Positions 55,744 through 64,000 are shown, counted from the stretch's first letter. The stretch is 64,000 nucleotides of DNA from Planctomycetia bacterium (GCA_030537455.1 JAUNMR010000001.1:106956-170955), one strand, 5' to 3'. Numbers and translations are program-made. Notes: generated by a model not told the origin, from the sequence alone.

Positions 55744-55784
55744 AGCACAAGTGACATTGTGTTCAGAGCGGACGCCTTTTTTTT
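55728..55784 (+). terminator. Leader terminator (attenuator) before the glutamate synthase cluster
   Basis: Outer stem AAAGGCGT with ACGCCTTT and inner stem CTC-GAGCACAA with TTGTGTTC-GAG form a long hairpin (55728-55780) followed by a run of T. It is 27 bases before the first start codon of the cluster, so it must be read through for expression. Confidence 0.85.
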
Positions 55785-55810
55785 ATGTTTTGCTTGAAAG
55801 GACGAATTCA

Positions 55811-56902
55811 ATGCAAAAGGAAGGCGAAGTTCGTATACCGTCGGGTTGCGCAATCTCGGCGATGATCAGTAAGAGCGGTAAGTTGTGTAACGGCGAGAAG
55901 ATCATCGCGAGCATGTACCCGATGCACGATCGATCGAACGGTCTTGGCGGCGGGTTCGCCGGCTACGGGATTTACCCGGAGTATAAGGAGTTTTACGCGC
56001 TTCACGTTTTCTACGACGACGACGCGTCGCGCGTGGAGTGCGAGAAGTTCCTCAAAGAGAATTTTGAAATCGTCAAGGCGGAAATCATACCGATCCGTAA
56101 GATCCCAGAAATCACGGACGTACCGATGATTTGGCGCTATTTTGTGGCGCCGTTTGCCTCGACGCTCTCACGTCTGCAGCTGGACGAGAAGGAGTTTGTC
56201 GCGCGGTGCGTTATGCGTATAAACACCTTGTATAAAGGCGCTTACGTATTTTCAAGCGGTAAGAACATGGGCGCGTTCAAGGCGGTTGGTTTTCCAGAGG
56301 ACGTGGGGCGGTTCTATCGTCTTGAGGAGTATGAGGGTTACTCGTGGACCGCACACGGTCGCTATCCGACCAATACGCCGGGGTGGTGGGGCGGCGCCCA
56401 TCCCTTTGCGCTACTAGACTATTCAGTCGTACATAACGGCGAGATTTCATCTTACGACGCTAACCGTCGATATATCAAGATGTTCGGTTATAAGTGCACT
56501 CTTCAGACGGACACTGAAGTTATTACCTATATAGCGGACTATCTCTTGCGTCGACAGGGATTAACGCTTGAGGAGACCGCGTCAGTAATCGCGGCGCCGT
56601 TCTGGTCGACGCTCGACGCGCACAATAGTGAAGAGAATCAGCAACGCGCGTATCTGCGCAAAATCTTCCCGAGCCTGCTGATCACCGGTCCGTTTTCGAT
56701 CGTACTAGGATTTTCCGGCGGTCTCATGGCGTTGAACGACCGTCTGAAACTACGCTCGATGGTGGTGGGCGAGAAGGACGATATGTGCTATATCGCCAGT
56801 GAAGAAGCGGCGATACGCGTAATGGAACCAGAGGTAGAGACGGTCTATGCTCCCGCGGGGGGCGAGCCGGTGATCGTCAGATTGCAGGAGGGTTCGTTCT
56901 AA
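55811..56902 (+). CDS. Class II glutamine amidotransferase subunit of split glutamate synthase
   Basis: A 363-residue GATase that hydrolyses glutamine to give ammonia for the FMN synthase subunit. The nucleophile is Cys13 in RIPSGCAISAM, so a 12-residue propeptide must be removed. Family features include MHDRSNGLGGGFAGYGIYP (38-56), SWTAHGRYPTNTPGWWGGAHPF and VVHNGEISSYDANRRY. The ATG at 55811 is supported by GAAAGGACG upstream. It is first of a cluster matching the archaeal/clostridial type in which GltB is divided into separate proteins. The stop overlaps the next start (TAATG). Confidence 0.92.
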   Translation: MQKEGEVRIPSGCAISAMISKSGKLCNGEKIIASMYPMHDRSNGLGGGFAGYGIYPEYKEFYALHVFYDDDASRVECEKFLKENFEIVKAEIIPIRKIPEITDVPMIWRYFVAPFASTLSRLQLDEKEFVARCVMRINTLYKGAYVFSSGKNMGAFKAVGFPEDVGRFYRLEEYEGYSWTAHGRYPTNTPGWWGGAHPFALLDYSVVHNGEISSYDANRRYIKMFGYKCTLQTDTEVITYIADYLLRRQGLTLEETASVIAAPFWSTLDAHNSEENQQRAYLRKIFPSLLITGPFSIVLGFSGGLMALNDRLKLRSMVVGEKDDMCYIASEEAAIRVMEPEVETVYAPAGGEPVIVRLQEGSF

Positions 56903-58407
56903 TGGCTGTCAATTATATAACGTCTGAATTTGAAGTACTTAGGAATTACGACCGGTGTATTGCCTGTCGCGTGTGCGAACGTCAGTGCGCCAACGAGGTG
57001 CACTTCTTCGACCAAGACAGTAAGCTCATGCTTGCCGACGAATCGAAATGTGTCGACTGCCACCGTTGCGTGACGCTTTGTCCGACCCACGCGCTGAAGA
57101 TCGCCTATAACGAATGCTGTTTCCGCAAGAACGCTAACTGGCGCGACGACTTGATTAAGGAAGTCTATAAGCAGGCTAATAGCGGCGGCGTGCTTCTTTC
57201 TTCGATGGGCAATCCGAATCCGTTGCCGGTTTACTGGGATCGTATTCTGATCAACGCGTCGCAGGTGACGAACCCGTCGATTGACCCGTTGCGCGAACCA
57301 ATGGAGACGCGCGTCTTCCTCGGGAAGAAGCCGGAAAAAGTGCGACGATTGCCCGATGGTTCGCTCGATACCACTCTCGGACCTCAACTTACGCTGGAGA
57401 CTCCGGTCATGTTTTCGGCAATGAGCTACGGGTCGATCAGCTACAACGCGCACGAGAGCCTTGCGCGCGCCGCACGGGCGCTTGGAATATTCTATAACAC
57501 GGGCGAGGGCGGTTTACACGAGGATTTCTATCAATATGGCGCCAATACAATCGTTCAGGTGGCGTCGGGACGGTTCGGAGTTCACGAGGACTACCTCAAC
57601 GCGGGCGCGGCGATTGAGATTAAGATGGGTCAAGGCGCTAAGCCGGGTATTGGCGGTCACTTACCGGGCGCGAAGATAGTCGGGGACGTGTCGCGTACGC
57701 GTATGATACCCGAGGGGTCGGACGCGATTTCACCGGCGCCACATCATGACATATATTCGATCGAAGACTTACGTCAGCTGGTCTTCTCGCTCAAAGAGGC
57801 AACGCGCTATCAGAAGCCGGTGATTGTTAAGGTCGCGGCGGTGCACAATATCGCGGCGATAGCCAGCGGTATCGCGCGTAGCGGCGCGGATATCATAGCA
57901 ATCGACGGTTTTCGTGGCGGCACAGGAGCGGCGCCTACGCGCATTCGCGATAACGTCGGTATTCCAATTGAGTTAGCATTGGCGGCGGTCGACCGACGTT
58001 TGCGCGACGAGGGTATTCGCAATAACGTGTCGCTGGTCGTGGGCGGAAGTATCCGCTGTGCTTCCGACGTGGTTAAGGCGATCGCACTGGGCGCCGACGC
58101 CTGTTATATTGCGACCGCGGCGTTACTTGCGCTGGGCTGTCACCTGTGTCGCACCTGCCAGAGCGGCAAGTGCAACTGGGGCATTGCGACGCAGCGACCG
58201 GAGCTGGTCAAGCGTTTGAACCCGGACGTGGGGAGCGAGCGACTGGTGAACCTTCTCACGGCGTGGCGACATGAGATCAAAGAACTTATGGGCGGTATGG
58301 GCGTAAACTCGATCGAAGCGCTGCGCGGAAACCGCTTAATGCTACGCGGCGTGAATATGACTCAGAAGGAGTTGGATATCCTTGGGATAGCTCACGCCGG
58401 CGAGTGA
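56902..58407 (+). CDS. FMN-binding glutamate synthase domain protein with N-terminal ferredoxin domain
   Basis: The 501-residue catalytic subunit that reductively aminates 2-oxoglutarate to glutamate. Two [4Fe-4S] motifs open it: CIACRVCERQC and CVDCHRCVTLCP (within residues 17-57). The FMN/2-oxoglutarate barrel follows, with MSYGSISYNAHESLARAA, GEGG, KPGIGGHLPG, IDGFRGGTGAAPT and the Cys-rich cluster-binding segment CHLCRTCQSGKCNWGIATQ. It shares one base with the upstream GATase stop (TAATG). Electrons are likely to come from ferredoxin or from the FAD oxidoreductase encoded two genes on. Confidence 0.94.
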   Translation: MAVNYITSEFEVLRNYDRCIACRVCERQCANEVHFFDQDSKLMLADESKCVDCHRCVTLCPTHALKIAYNECCFRKNANWRDDLIKEVYKQANSGGVLLSSMGNPNPLPVYWDRILINASQVTNPSIDPLREPMETRVFLGKKPEKVRRLPDGSLDTTLGPQLTLETPVMFSAMSYGSISYNAHESLARAARALGIFYNTGEGGLHEDFYQYGANTIVQVASGRFGVHEDYLNAGAAIEIKMGQGAKPGIGGHLPGAKIVGDVSRTRMIPEGSDAISPAPHHDIYSIEDLRQLVFSLKEATRYQKPVIVKVAAVHNIAAIASGIARSGADIIAIDGFRGGTGAAPTRIRDNVGIPIELALAAVDRRLRDEGIRNNVSLVVGGSIRCASDVVKAIALGADACYIATAALLALGCHLCRTCQSGKCNWGIATQRPELVKRLNPDVGSERLVNLLTAWRHEIKELMGGMGVNSIEALRGNRLMLRGVNMTQKELDILGIAHAGE

Positions 58408-58543
58408 CGCGACGTAATTTCAGAATTGCCAACCGTTTGAGGTCGCGCTCAGCGGCAGTGTAGACGCACGCATGGTACGAACGTTAATTGGAGCTTGACG
58501 TTCGGGAGTATAACAGAGCAGACGCAAGAGAGAATCTAAGAGC

Positions 58544-59002
58544 ATGAAACGAGTATATGTGAATGAGAGATGGTGCTTGGGCTGTCGCTTGTGCGAGTAC
58601 AACTGTGCGCACGCGAACTCAGGCGTCAAGAGAATGTCGGCGGCTCTGAAGGGACGTCGGATCTATCCTCGCATACGAGTCGAGGAGGTAGCGTCCACAC
58701 GCGGTAGCGCAACGGGGCTTGTGACCTTTGCGGTTTCCTGTCGGCACTGTATTGACCCGCGATGTGTACGCAGTTGTATATCCGGCGCGCTCACGCGTAG
58801 CTCCGAGGGCGTAGTACGCATTGATAAGGAGCGTTGCGTGGGGTGTCTGACCTGTGTACTGGCGTGTCCTTACGGCGCGGTCATGGAGGGGCCCGAGGGC
58901 GTGGCGCAGAAATGCGAATTGTGTTCTCAAACCGGGTATGATTCGCCGAACTGCGTGGCGGGTTGTCCGAATCGAGCTTTGGTTTATGAAGAAAGGATCT
59001 GA
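58544..59002 (+). CDS. 4Fe-4S ferredoxin-type electron-transfer protein
   Basis: A 152-residue protein with several four-cysteine motifs: CLGCRLCEYNC, CRHCIDPRC with RSC, CVGCLTCVLACP, and a C-terminal CELCSQ with CVAGCP. This is the arrangement of HycB/DmsB-like polyferredoxins with up to four clusters. Between the glutamate synthase subunit and the FAD oxidoreductase it should pass electrons between them. It starts 136 bases after the synthase gene and is followed one base later by the next start codon. Confidence 0.9.
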   Translation: MKRVYVNERWCLGCRLCEYNCAHANSGVKRMSAALKGRRIYPRIRVEEVASTRGSATGLVTFAVSCRHCIDPRCVRSCISGALTRSSEGVVRIDKERCVGCLTCVLACPYGAVMEGPEGVAQKCELCSQTGYDSPNCVAGCPNRALVYEERI

Positions 59003-59003
59003 C

Positions 59004-60251
59004 GTGAAACGCTACGTGATTATAGGCAACGGCGTTGCGGCGGTCGGTTGCGTGGAAGGTATTCGCAGCGTTGACCCCGAGGGGGCGATTACCATTGTGT
59101 CGAGCGAGCGTTGGCACGCGTACTGTCGACCGTTGATTTCGTATTATCTGGAAGGACGCGCGGCGATTCCACGCATGAGCTATCGTGGCGAAGACTTTTA
59201 TCGTGTAAATCATTGCGAGCTTCTCCTGGGCGTTCGCGCGGTCAAACTCGACGCGTCGGCACGCACGGTAGCGCTGGACGACGGGAGCGTTCTAAGTTAT
59301 GACACAGTATGTCTTGCGACGGGTTCCTCCCCCTTTGTGCCGCCGATGACAGGTCTGGAGACGGTAGCGAATAAGCATTCTTTCATGACGCTCGACGACG
59401 CGATCAAGCTGGAACAGAGCGTGGACACGAGCAGTCGCGTACTGATCGTCGGCGCGGGCTTGATCGGTCTGAAGTGCGCGGAGGGATTGTGCGAAAGGGT
59501 CGCTAGTATAACGGTTTGCGACTTAGCGCCGCGCGTACTGTCGAGCGTTTTGGATCAGGAGTGCGCGGAGCGTATGCAGGCGCTTTTGGAATCTCACGGG
59601 ATGCGTTTCTTCCTGGGCGATTCAGTCGCGCAGTTCCGTGGCAATTGCGCGATCATGCACGGCGGCGCACAGGTGGAATTCGACGCGCTTGTTCTAGCGG
59701 TTGGCGTGCGCGCTAACATAGGTTTGGCGCGTGAGATCGGCGCGAAGTGTGGTCGTGCGATTCAGGTCGACGCACATATGTCGACGAGCGTATCGGGCGT
59801 GTACGCCGCGGGCGACTGCACCGAGAGCTACGACGCGTCAAGCGGTACGATTAAGGTCATGGCGCTCATGCCCAACGCATATCAGCAGGGCTTTTGCGCC
59901 GGCTTGAATATGTCGGGTCATTCTCATGAATATCTTGAGGGCATACCGATGAACGCGATCGGGTTCTGGGGTCTTCACGCGCTCACCGCGGGTACGCGCT
60001 ACAGCGAAGAAGAAGGCGGTCAGACGTATGTCGAGCGCGACGCGGAGCATATTAAGAAGTTGTATATCAAGGACGGGAAACTCACGGGCATGATCCTTTT
60101 GGGCGAGGTCGAACGCGCCGGGATATACTGCCAGATGATCCGTTCGGGTCGAGCGTTGGATAGCGTTGATTTTGACGCGATGCAGATTCGACCGAGTCTG
60201 TCGGCGTTGTCGTCGTCGGAGCGCGGTCATATTTTGGGAGAGTTAGTATGA
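59004..60251 (+). CDS. NAD(P)/FAD-dependent oxidoreductase of the glutamate synthase cluster
   Basis: A 415-residue pyridine nucleotide-disulfide oxidoreductase-type flavoprotein. The FAD fold begins VIIGNGVAAVGCVEGI, an NAD-binding fold follows with VLIVGAGLIGLKCAEGL, and the FAD motif VSGVYAAGDCTE is near residue 275. The GTG at 59004 is preferred: it has AAAGGA six bases upstream and gives the family's usual start. An ATG at 58986 would overlap the ferredoxin gene. It probably supplies electrons from NAD(P)H to the ferredoxin and synthase. The stop overlaps the next ATG (ATGA). Confidence 0.88.
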   Translation: MKRYVIIGNGVAAVGCVEGIRSVDPEGAITIVSSERWHAYCRPLISYYLEGRAAIPRMSYRGEDFYRVNHCELLLGVRAVKLDASARTVALDDGSVLSYDTVCLATGSSPFVPPMTGLETVANKHSFMTLDDAIKLEQSVDTSSRVLIVGAGLIGLKCAEGLCERVASITVCDLAPRVLSSVLDQECAERMQALLESHGMRFFLGDSVAQFRGNCAIMHGGAQVEFDALVLAVGVRANIGLAREIGAKCGRAIQVDAHMSTSVSGVYAAGDCTESYDASSGTIKVMALMPNAYQQGFCAGLNMSGHSHEYLEGIPMNAIGFWGLHALTAGTRYSEEEGGQTYVERDAEHIKKLYIKDGKLTGMILLGEVERAGIYCQMIRSGRALDSVDFDAMQIRPSLSALSSSERGHILGELV

Positions 60252-60970
60252 CGAGTATAAACGCTACGGAGTATGAATTTGCGGGATTGAACGAATTGGT
60301 CCACAACGCGCAGGACGACGTTGCGATCGTCAACTGTTGCGGTCAACGTTTTATCGCCGCGGGCATGAAGCGCGGTCGCGTGACAATCGACGGGGTTCCG
60401 GGCAACGCACTCGGGGCGTATTTGACGGGCGGTGAGATAATTGTGCACGGCAATGCTCAAGACGCAGTTGGCGATACGATGAACGACGGTGAGATTGTCA
60501 TATCGGGCAACGTCGGCGACGCGGTCGGTTACGCGATGCGTGGCGGTGCGATTTACGTGCGCGGCAACGCAGGGTATCGCGCTGGTATTCACATGAAGGA
60601 GTATAAATCGAAGAAGCCAGTAATCGTCATAGGCGGGCGTTGCGGCAGCTTCCTCGGCGAATATCAGGCTGGCGGTCGTCTGATCGTCTTGGGATTGCAT
60701 CAGGACGGTCGGCCTAGCGTAGGCAATTTTCCCTGTACCGGTATGCACGGCGGTAAGTTGATTCTTCGCGGGGACGGTAGCGGCGTTAAGTTTCCGGTTC
60801 AGACGAAGGTTAGCGAGTTGACCGCGGAGGATTGGGAGGAGATCGCGCCGTATCTACATCGCTTCTGCGAGGTCTTTGGGGTCGACTACCAGGCGCTGTC
60901 GCAGGAGCGATTCTGCGTGGTCACGCCGGACAGTCAGAATCCTTACAAGCAGATGTATGTCGCGAATTAA
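60248..60970 (+). CDS. GXGXG-motif subunit (GltS alpha C-terminal domain) of split glutamate synthase
   Basis: A 240-residue right-handed beta-helix corresponding to the C-terminal domain of GltB and related to FwdC. Repeats with glycine pairs are plain: GNALGAYLTGGEIIVHGN, GDTMNDGEIVISGNVGD, GYAMRGGAIYVRGNAGY. It has a structural role in the synthase, linking the glutaminase and synthase sites. ATG overlaps the upstream stop by four bases, so translation is coupled. It is the last gltS-type gene of the run. Confidence 0.92.
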   Translation: MTSINATEYEFAGLNELVHNAQDDVAIVNCCGQRFIAAGMKRGRVTIDGVPGNALGAYLTGGEIIVHGNAQDAVGDTMNDGEIVISGNVGDAVGYAMRGGAIYVRGNAGYRAGIHMKEYKSKKPVIVIGGRCGSFLGEYQAGGRLIVLGLHQDGRPSVGNFPCTGMHGGKLILRGDGSGVKFPVQTKVSELTAEDWEEIAPYLHRFCEVFGVDYQALSQERFCVVTPDSQNPYKQMYVAN

Positions 60971-61192
60971 CGCGCAGGTCGCCGGGCTCATGCGATGGGG
61001 TCGGCGATTTCTATATACCGTCAAATAGCGAGTTAGCGTAACGAACGAGTCGATTTGACGCGATTGAGTCGTCGCTGAGAATAACGGGTAGCGCTGGCGT
61101 CAGATTTAATAAATCGGGCTATAATTGTGGAGAGCGCGCGGCGTAGAGGGTTACGCGTGGCGCTAGATCGGAATATTAGGAGTTTCCTCGAG

Positions 61193-62425
61193 ATGACATA
61201 TTCCCAAAGCGAAGTGGAACAGTACATAGCGGAAGAAGACGTAAAGTTCATCCGCTTGGCATTTACAGATATCTTTGGCGTTCAGAAGAACGTGTCGATC
61301 ATGCCGCGTGAGCTTTCTCGCGCGTTTAGCGACGGAATCTCGATCGACGCGTCAGCGATTCCGGGATTCGGCGGCGAGGTTCGGTCCGATCTGATACTTC
61401 ATCCGGATCCTGGGACGCTTGCGGTCTTGCCGTGGCGGCCCGAACGCGGTCGCGTCGTGCGCATGTTCTGCGCGATAACGCATCCAGACGGCACGGCATT
61501 TGCCTATGACACTCGCGCCATTCTCCAGCGCGCGGTGGCCGACGCCCAGGCGCAGGGCTATTCCTTTAGTTTCGGACCGGAGTTGGAGTTCTATCTTTTC
61601 CAACGTGACGAAAATGGCGAGCCGACGAAAACCCCTTATGATCGCGCCGGTTACATGGACGTGTCGCCGATCGACAAAGGGGAGAATATCCGTCGTGAGA
61701 TCTGTCTGATTCTCGACCAGATGGGTTTAGAGCCGGAAAGCTCTCATCACGAAGGGGGACCGGGTCAGAACGAGATCGATTTCCGTTATTCCGACCCGGT
61801 GAGCGCGGCAGACGCAATGACGACGTTCCGCTTTGTAGTCAATACGATCGCGACGCTAAATGGGTTGTATGCGGACTTTAGCGCCAAGCCGTTGCCTTCC
61901 CATCCGGGTAACGGTCTGCATATCAACTTATCGGTTCATTCTTTCGACAGTCCTCAGCGTGACGTACTAAAGTACGCGCTGGCCGGACTTTTGGAACATA
62001 TCTGCGAGACGACCTTGTTCTATAACCCGACGCAAAATTCTTACCTACGCTTTGGCGGGGAGAAAGCGCCTCTGTTCGTGTCATGGTCGGAAGAGAACCG
62101 CTCGATGCTCGCGCGCATACCCGCGGCTCATGGCGATTATCGTCGCGTAGAGCTGCGCTCGCCAGATCCGACCTGTAATCCGTATATTGCCTTCACCTTG
62201 GCGATTCGCGCCGCTCTGGACGGAATCAAGCGGGAACTGGAATTGCCCGAGCCGATTGATTTCAATTTGTATCACGCGCCCGAGGAGACGACACAACGCT
62301 TCAAGCGTCTGCCCGAGCGCTTCGACAAAGCCGCGGCTCTCGCGCTGGAATCGCCCTTCATAGCGCAATGCCTTCCGCGTGAGCTGATTGAGAATTACGC
62401 CTATCGCTATCGTAATAACCGTTGA
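61193..62425 (+). CDS. glnA: Glutamine synthetase (type I, short form)
   Basis: A 410-residue ATP-dependent enzyme forming glutamine from glutamate and ammonia. The beta-grasp N-terminus reads VKFIRLAFTDIFGVQKNVSI. The metal and ATP motifs are GPELEFYLF, HHEGGPGQNEIDFR and GNGLHINLS, and ENRSMLARIPA and RVELRSPDPTCNPYIAF follow. The ATG at 61193 has AGGAG ten bases upstream; a longer frame from 61127 lacks conservation. The adenylylation-site motif of proteobacterial GlnA is not seen. It is between the glutamate synthase genes and the ANTAR regulator, giving a complete GS-GOGAT set. Confidence 0.95.
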   Translation: MTYSQSEVEQYIAEEDVKFIRLAFTDIFGVQKNVSIMPRELSRAFSDGISIDASAIPGFGGEVRSDLILHPDPGTLAVLPWRPERGRVVRMFCAITHPDGTAFAYDTRAILQRAVADAQAQGYSFSFGPELEFYLFQRDENGEPTKTPYDRAGYMDVSPIDKGENIRREICLILDQMGLEPESSHHEGGPGQNEIDFRYSDPVSAADAMTTFRFVVNTIATLNGLYADFSAKPLPSHPGNGLHINLSVHSFDSPQRDVLKYALAGLLEHICETTLFYNPTQNSYLRFGGEKAPLFVSWSEENRSMLARIPAAHGDYRRVELRSPDPTCNPYIAFTLAIRAALDGIKRELELPEPIDFNLYHAPEETTQRFKRLPERFDKAAALALESPFIAQCLPRELIENYAYRYRNNR

Positions 62426-62530
62426 CCTGACGTTGTGCGAACCCATAAGTCATCAGGCGCGACGGCTGATTTTAGGCGCGTCGTAGCGTTCGCCATAGAT
62501 AAAGGACGTAAAATCAACGGGTTGGATAAT

Positions 62531-63220
62531 ATGGATAGAGATAGAGAAATAGGCGCAGGTCAGCGTGCGGGCGCGACTCAACGTCTTGTGCGCGCTCAGG
62601 ATCACGCGCACTACAAGGCATTGCGCGATTCGACAGAGTCGCTCCAGCGTCGTTATAGCGTGCTGATAGTATCGTCTTCGGAGAACTTTTCTCGCTCTCT
62701 TGCGAGCGTCATTCCTCAGACGTTGTATTCGCCGGTATCCATGGTCGGGGACGTTTCGAGCGCGCGACGTTTGCTGTCTGAGCGACTGTGCGATATCGTG
62801 ATAGTGAACGCGCCGTTGCCTGACGAGTTCGGCAGTCAGTTGGCTTTGGACGTGTGTTCCGAAGGGGGCGCGTGCGCGCTCCTGTTTACTAGCGCAGAGC
62901 TGTATAGCGACGTGAACGCGCGTTTGGCTCCTTATGGCGTGCTGACGCTCATAAAGCCGGCGTCGACGCAGACGATCTTACAGACTCTCTCTCTACTTTG
63001 CGGGGTTCGTGAACGATTGCGCAAGATGGAACAGAAGACCGCGAGCGTTCAGGAGAAGATGGAAGAGATACGTATCGTTAATCATGCCAAGTGGTTACTG
63101 ATAGAGCAACTCAAAATGACGGAGTCAGAGGCGCATCGGTATATCGAGAAGCAGGCGATGGATCGTTGCGTAACGCGCCGCGAAATCGCCGAGACGATAA
63201 TCGCGTCGCGGCGTGGTTAG
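62531..63220 (+). CDS. ANTAR-domain RNA-binding antiterminator with pseudo-receiver domain
   Basis: A 229-residue two-domain regulator. The receiver-like part (about 40-155, from YSVLIVSSSENFSRSL) lacks the phospho-acceptor Asp: the usual D of the DxxLP strand is replaced in IVNAPLPDEFG by Asn. The ANTAR domain (about 170-225) reads MEEIRIVNHAKWLLIEQLK, then MTESEAHRYIEKQAMDRC and VTRREIAETII. ANTAR proteins bind paired hairpins in mRNA leaders and stop terminator formation. It follows glnA. The start is uncertain (ATG 62531; a GTG at 62435 is in frame). Target candidate: the leader at 55688-55784. Confidence 0.88.
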   Translation: MDRDREIGAGQRAGATQRLVRAQDHAHYKALRDSTESLQRRYSVLIVSSSENFSRSLASVIPQTLYSPVSMVGDVSSARRLLSERLCDIVIVNAPLPDEFGSQLALDVCSEGGACALLFTSAELYSDVNARLAPYGVLTLIKPASTQTILQTLSLLCGVRERLRKMEQKTASVQEKMEEIRIVNHAKWLLIEQLKMTESEAHRYIEKQAMDRCVTRREIAETIIASRRG

Positions 63221-63283
63221 ACGACGATGGGAGCATTTGGAAGTTTCGTAAGCGTAGATAGTTAGATAACAGAGCTGATTATT

Positions 63284-64000
63284 ATGAAGGCATATGATCG
63301 CAAACTGGTCTTGGAAGACGGTCAGGAGTATTACGGTTACGGTTTCGGCAGCGGGGCACAACGCGTTTGCGAGGCGGTCTTTAATACGTCGTTGGTCGGA
63401 TATCAGGAGATCGTTTCGGATCCTTCTTACACGGATCAAACGGTCGTTATGACGTATCCCTTGATCGGCAACTACGGAATCACCGACGACGACTTCGAGA
63501 GCGTGAACCCGAGCCTCGGCGCGCTGGTGGTGGGGGATTACAACGACTCGCCCTCTAACTTTCGTTCGGTGAAGTCGTTAGGCGAGCTTCTGGAAGACTG
63601 CGATATTCCAGGTCTTTCCGGAGTCGACACGCGCAAACTCACGCGTAGTATTCGTGACAAGGGCTCGCGTCGGTGTATTATGACAAGTCCTGAAACGTCG
63701 GTAGAGGAAGCGCTTAGAATTATCGCGTCGACGCCGATCCCTCACGACGCAGTCTCGCGAGTGACGGCGCGTAAACGTCGCTACTCTCGCACGGCGGATC
63801 CGCAGTTTACGGTCGTTGCGATCGATTGCGGAATGAAGCTCAATATTTTGCGCTCCTTGAAGTCGCACGGCTGTAACGTGGTGATCGTTCCTTATAACGC
63901 GACGGCAGCGGAGATTCTCTTCATGCGTCCCAACGGGGTTTTTATCTCGAACGGACCGGGCGATCCCCAGGACGTTCCAGAGGTGGTGGAGACGGTGCGA
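63284..64000 (+). CDS. carA: Carbamoyl-phosphate synthase small subunit (truncated by the window)
   Basis: The first 239 residues of CarA, which hydrolyses glutamine for carbamoyl phosphate synthesis. The N-terminal domain has KLVLEDGQEYYGYGFG, TSLVGYQEIVSDPSY, MTYPLIGNYG and SGVDTRKLTRSIRDKG. The class I GATase domain begins VVAIDCGMKLNILRSL and reaches FISNGPGDP; the catalytic Cys lies beyond the window end. ATG at 63284. It follows the ANTAR gene by 63 bases on the same strand, so it may belong to the same nitrogen-control unit. Confidence 0.95.
   Translation, partial: MKAYDRKLVLEDGQEYYGYGFGSGAQRVCEAVFNTSLVGYQEIVSDPSYTDQTVVMTYPLIGNYGITDDDFESVNPSLGALVVGDYNDSPSNFRSVKSLGELLEDCDIPGLSGVDTRKLTRSIRDKGSRRCIMTSPETSVEEALRIIASTPIPHDAVSRVTARKRRYSRTADPQFTVVAIDCGMKLNILRSLKSHGCNVVIVPYNATAAEILFMRPNGVFISNGPGDPQDVPEVVETVR

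Larger units (their letters stand above)
54929..55810. other. 882-base divergent intergenic region, AT-rich with alternating CG tract
   Basis: It contains no supported gene. From left to right: a T-rich stretch with GATCTGTTTTTTT (55112-55124), a very AT-rich block (about 55140-55242), a CG/TA alternating palindrome (55244-55271), a -10-like TATAAT (55649-55654) and the leader with its terminator (55688-55784). It separates the minus-strand DnaD/DnaC genes from the plus-strand glutamate synthase cluster. Confidence 0.6.

Noticed and set aside
55572..55853. 93-codon minus-strand frame across the gltS leader
   Set aside because: It covers the terminator hairpin and the GATase start; hydrophobic pieces come from AT-rich DNA.

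Overview
The window looks like chromosomal DNA of a Planctomycetota bacterium, perhaps a host-associated or anaerobic lineage. The evidence is the mix of gene families: a DUF1559 pseudopilin (N-methylation leader, C-terminal DG motif), secreted ThuA-like and Gfo/Idh/MocA proteins with Tat-type leaders, two DUF6807 (PmoA-like) proteins, a large Ser/Thr kinase with WD40 repeats, a squalene-cyclase-like repeat protein, and a b558-type succinate dehydrogenase/fumarate reductase. The genus cannot be fixed from the sequence alone. No rRNA, tRNA or CRISPR array was recognised.

Layout. 0-9 kb: an MBL-fold hydrolase converging on mnmE and an OleC-like AMP ligase, a ThuA-like protein, a small lipoprotein and a DUF1559 pseudopilin. 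8-13.4 kb: an aromatic/purine run (prephenate dehydrogenase, a PurS-PurL fusion, purQ) behind a near-consensus promoter. 13.4-19 kb: a heavy-metal RND efflux operon (Cys-rich small protein, His-rich adaptor, CusA-like pump). 19-25.7 kb: a GNAT enzyme, the kinase-WD40 giant, a DUF6807 protein and a small coiled-coil protein. 26-32.5 kb: sdhCAB and an AspT/YidE-type transporter, which fits succinate/fumarate and amino-acid metabolism. 32.6-36.6 kb: a type IIG/IIL-like restriction-modification gene bracketed by two remnants of one IS5-like element. 36.6-46.6 kb: a terpene-cyclase-like repeat protein, a methyltransferase-NnrE fusion, Gfo/Idh/MocA, YggS, a second DUF6807 protein and a 1001-residue secreted protein. 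46.7-49.4 kb: a third IS remnant and a tandem pair of GH20-like secreted enzymes. 49.5-55 kb: a GldF/GldG-like fusion and a DnaD-like/DnaC-like primosome pair. 55.8-64 kb: a split glutamate synthase cluster (GATase, FMN synthase, ferredoxin, FAD oxidoreductase, GXGXG subunit), glnA, an ANTAR regulator and the start of carA.

The most interesting signals are these. (1) A leader before the glutamate synthase cluster has a hairpin with an A1/G4 hexaloop that overlaps a strong terminator. This is the architecture of an ANTAR antitermination site, and an ANTAR protein is encoded in the same cluster. (2) Three degenerate IS5-like/MITE elements share about 16-bp terminal inverted repeats. One is dated by an internal control: a tandem gene duplicate that lacks it, with a length difference of about 290 bp. 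(3) GC skew changes sign at about 46.6-47.1 kb whatever the coding strand, as at a replication origin or an inversion edge. (4) The sdh promoter carries a perfect 8-6-8 inverted repeat just downstream of its -10 box.
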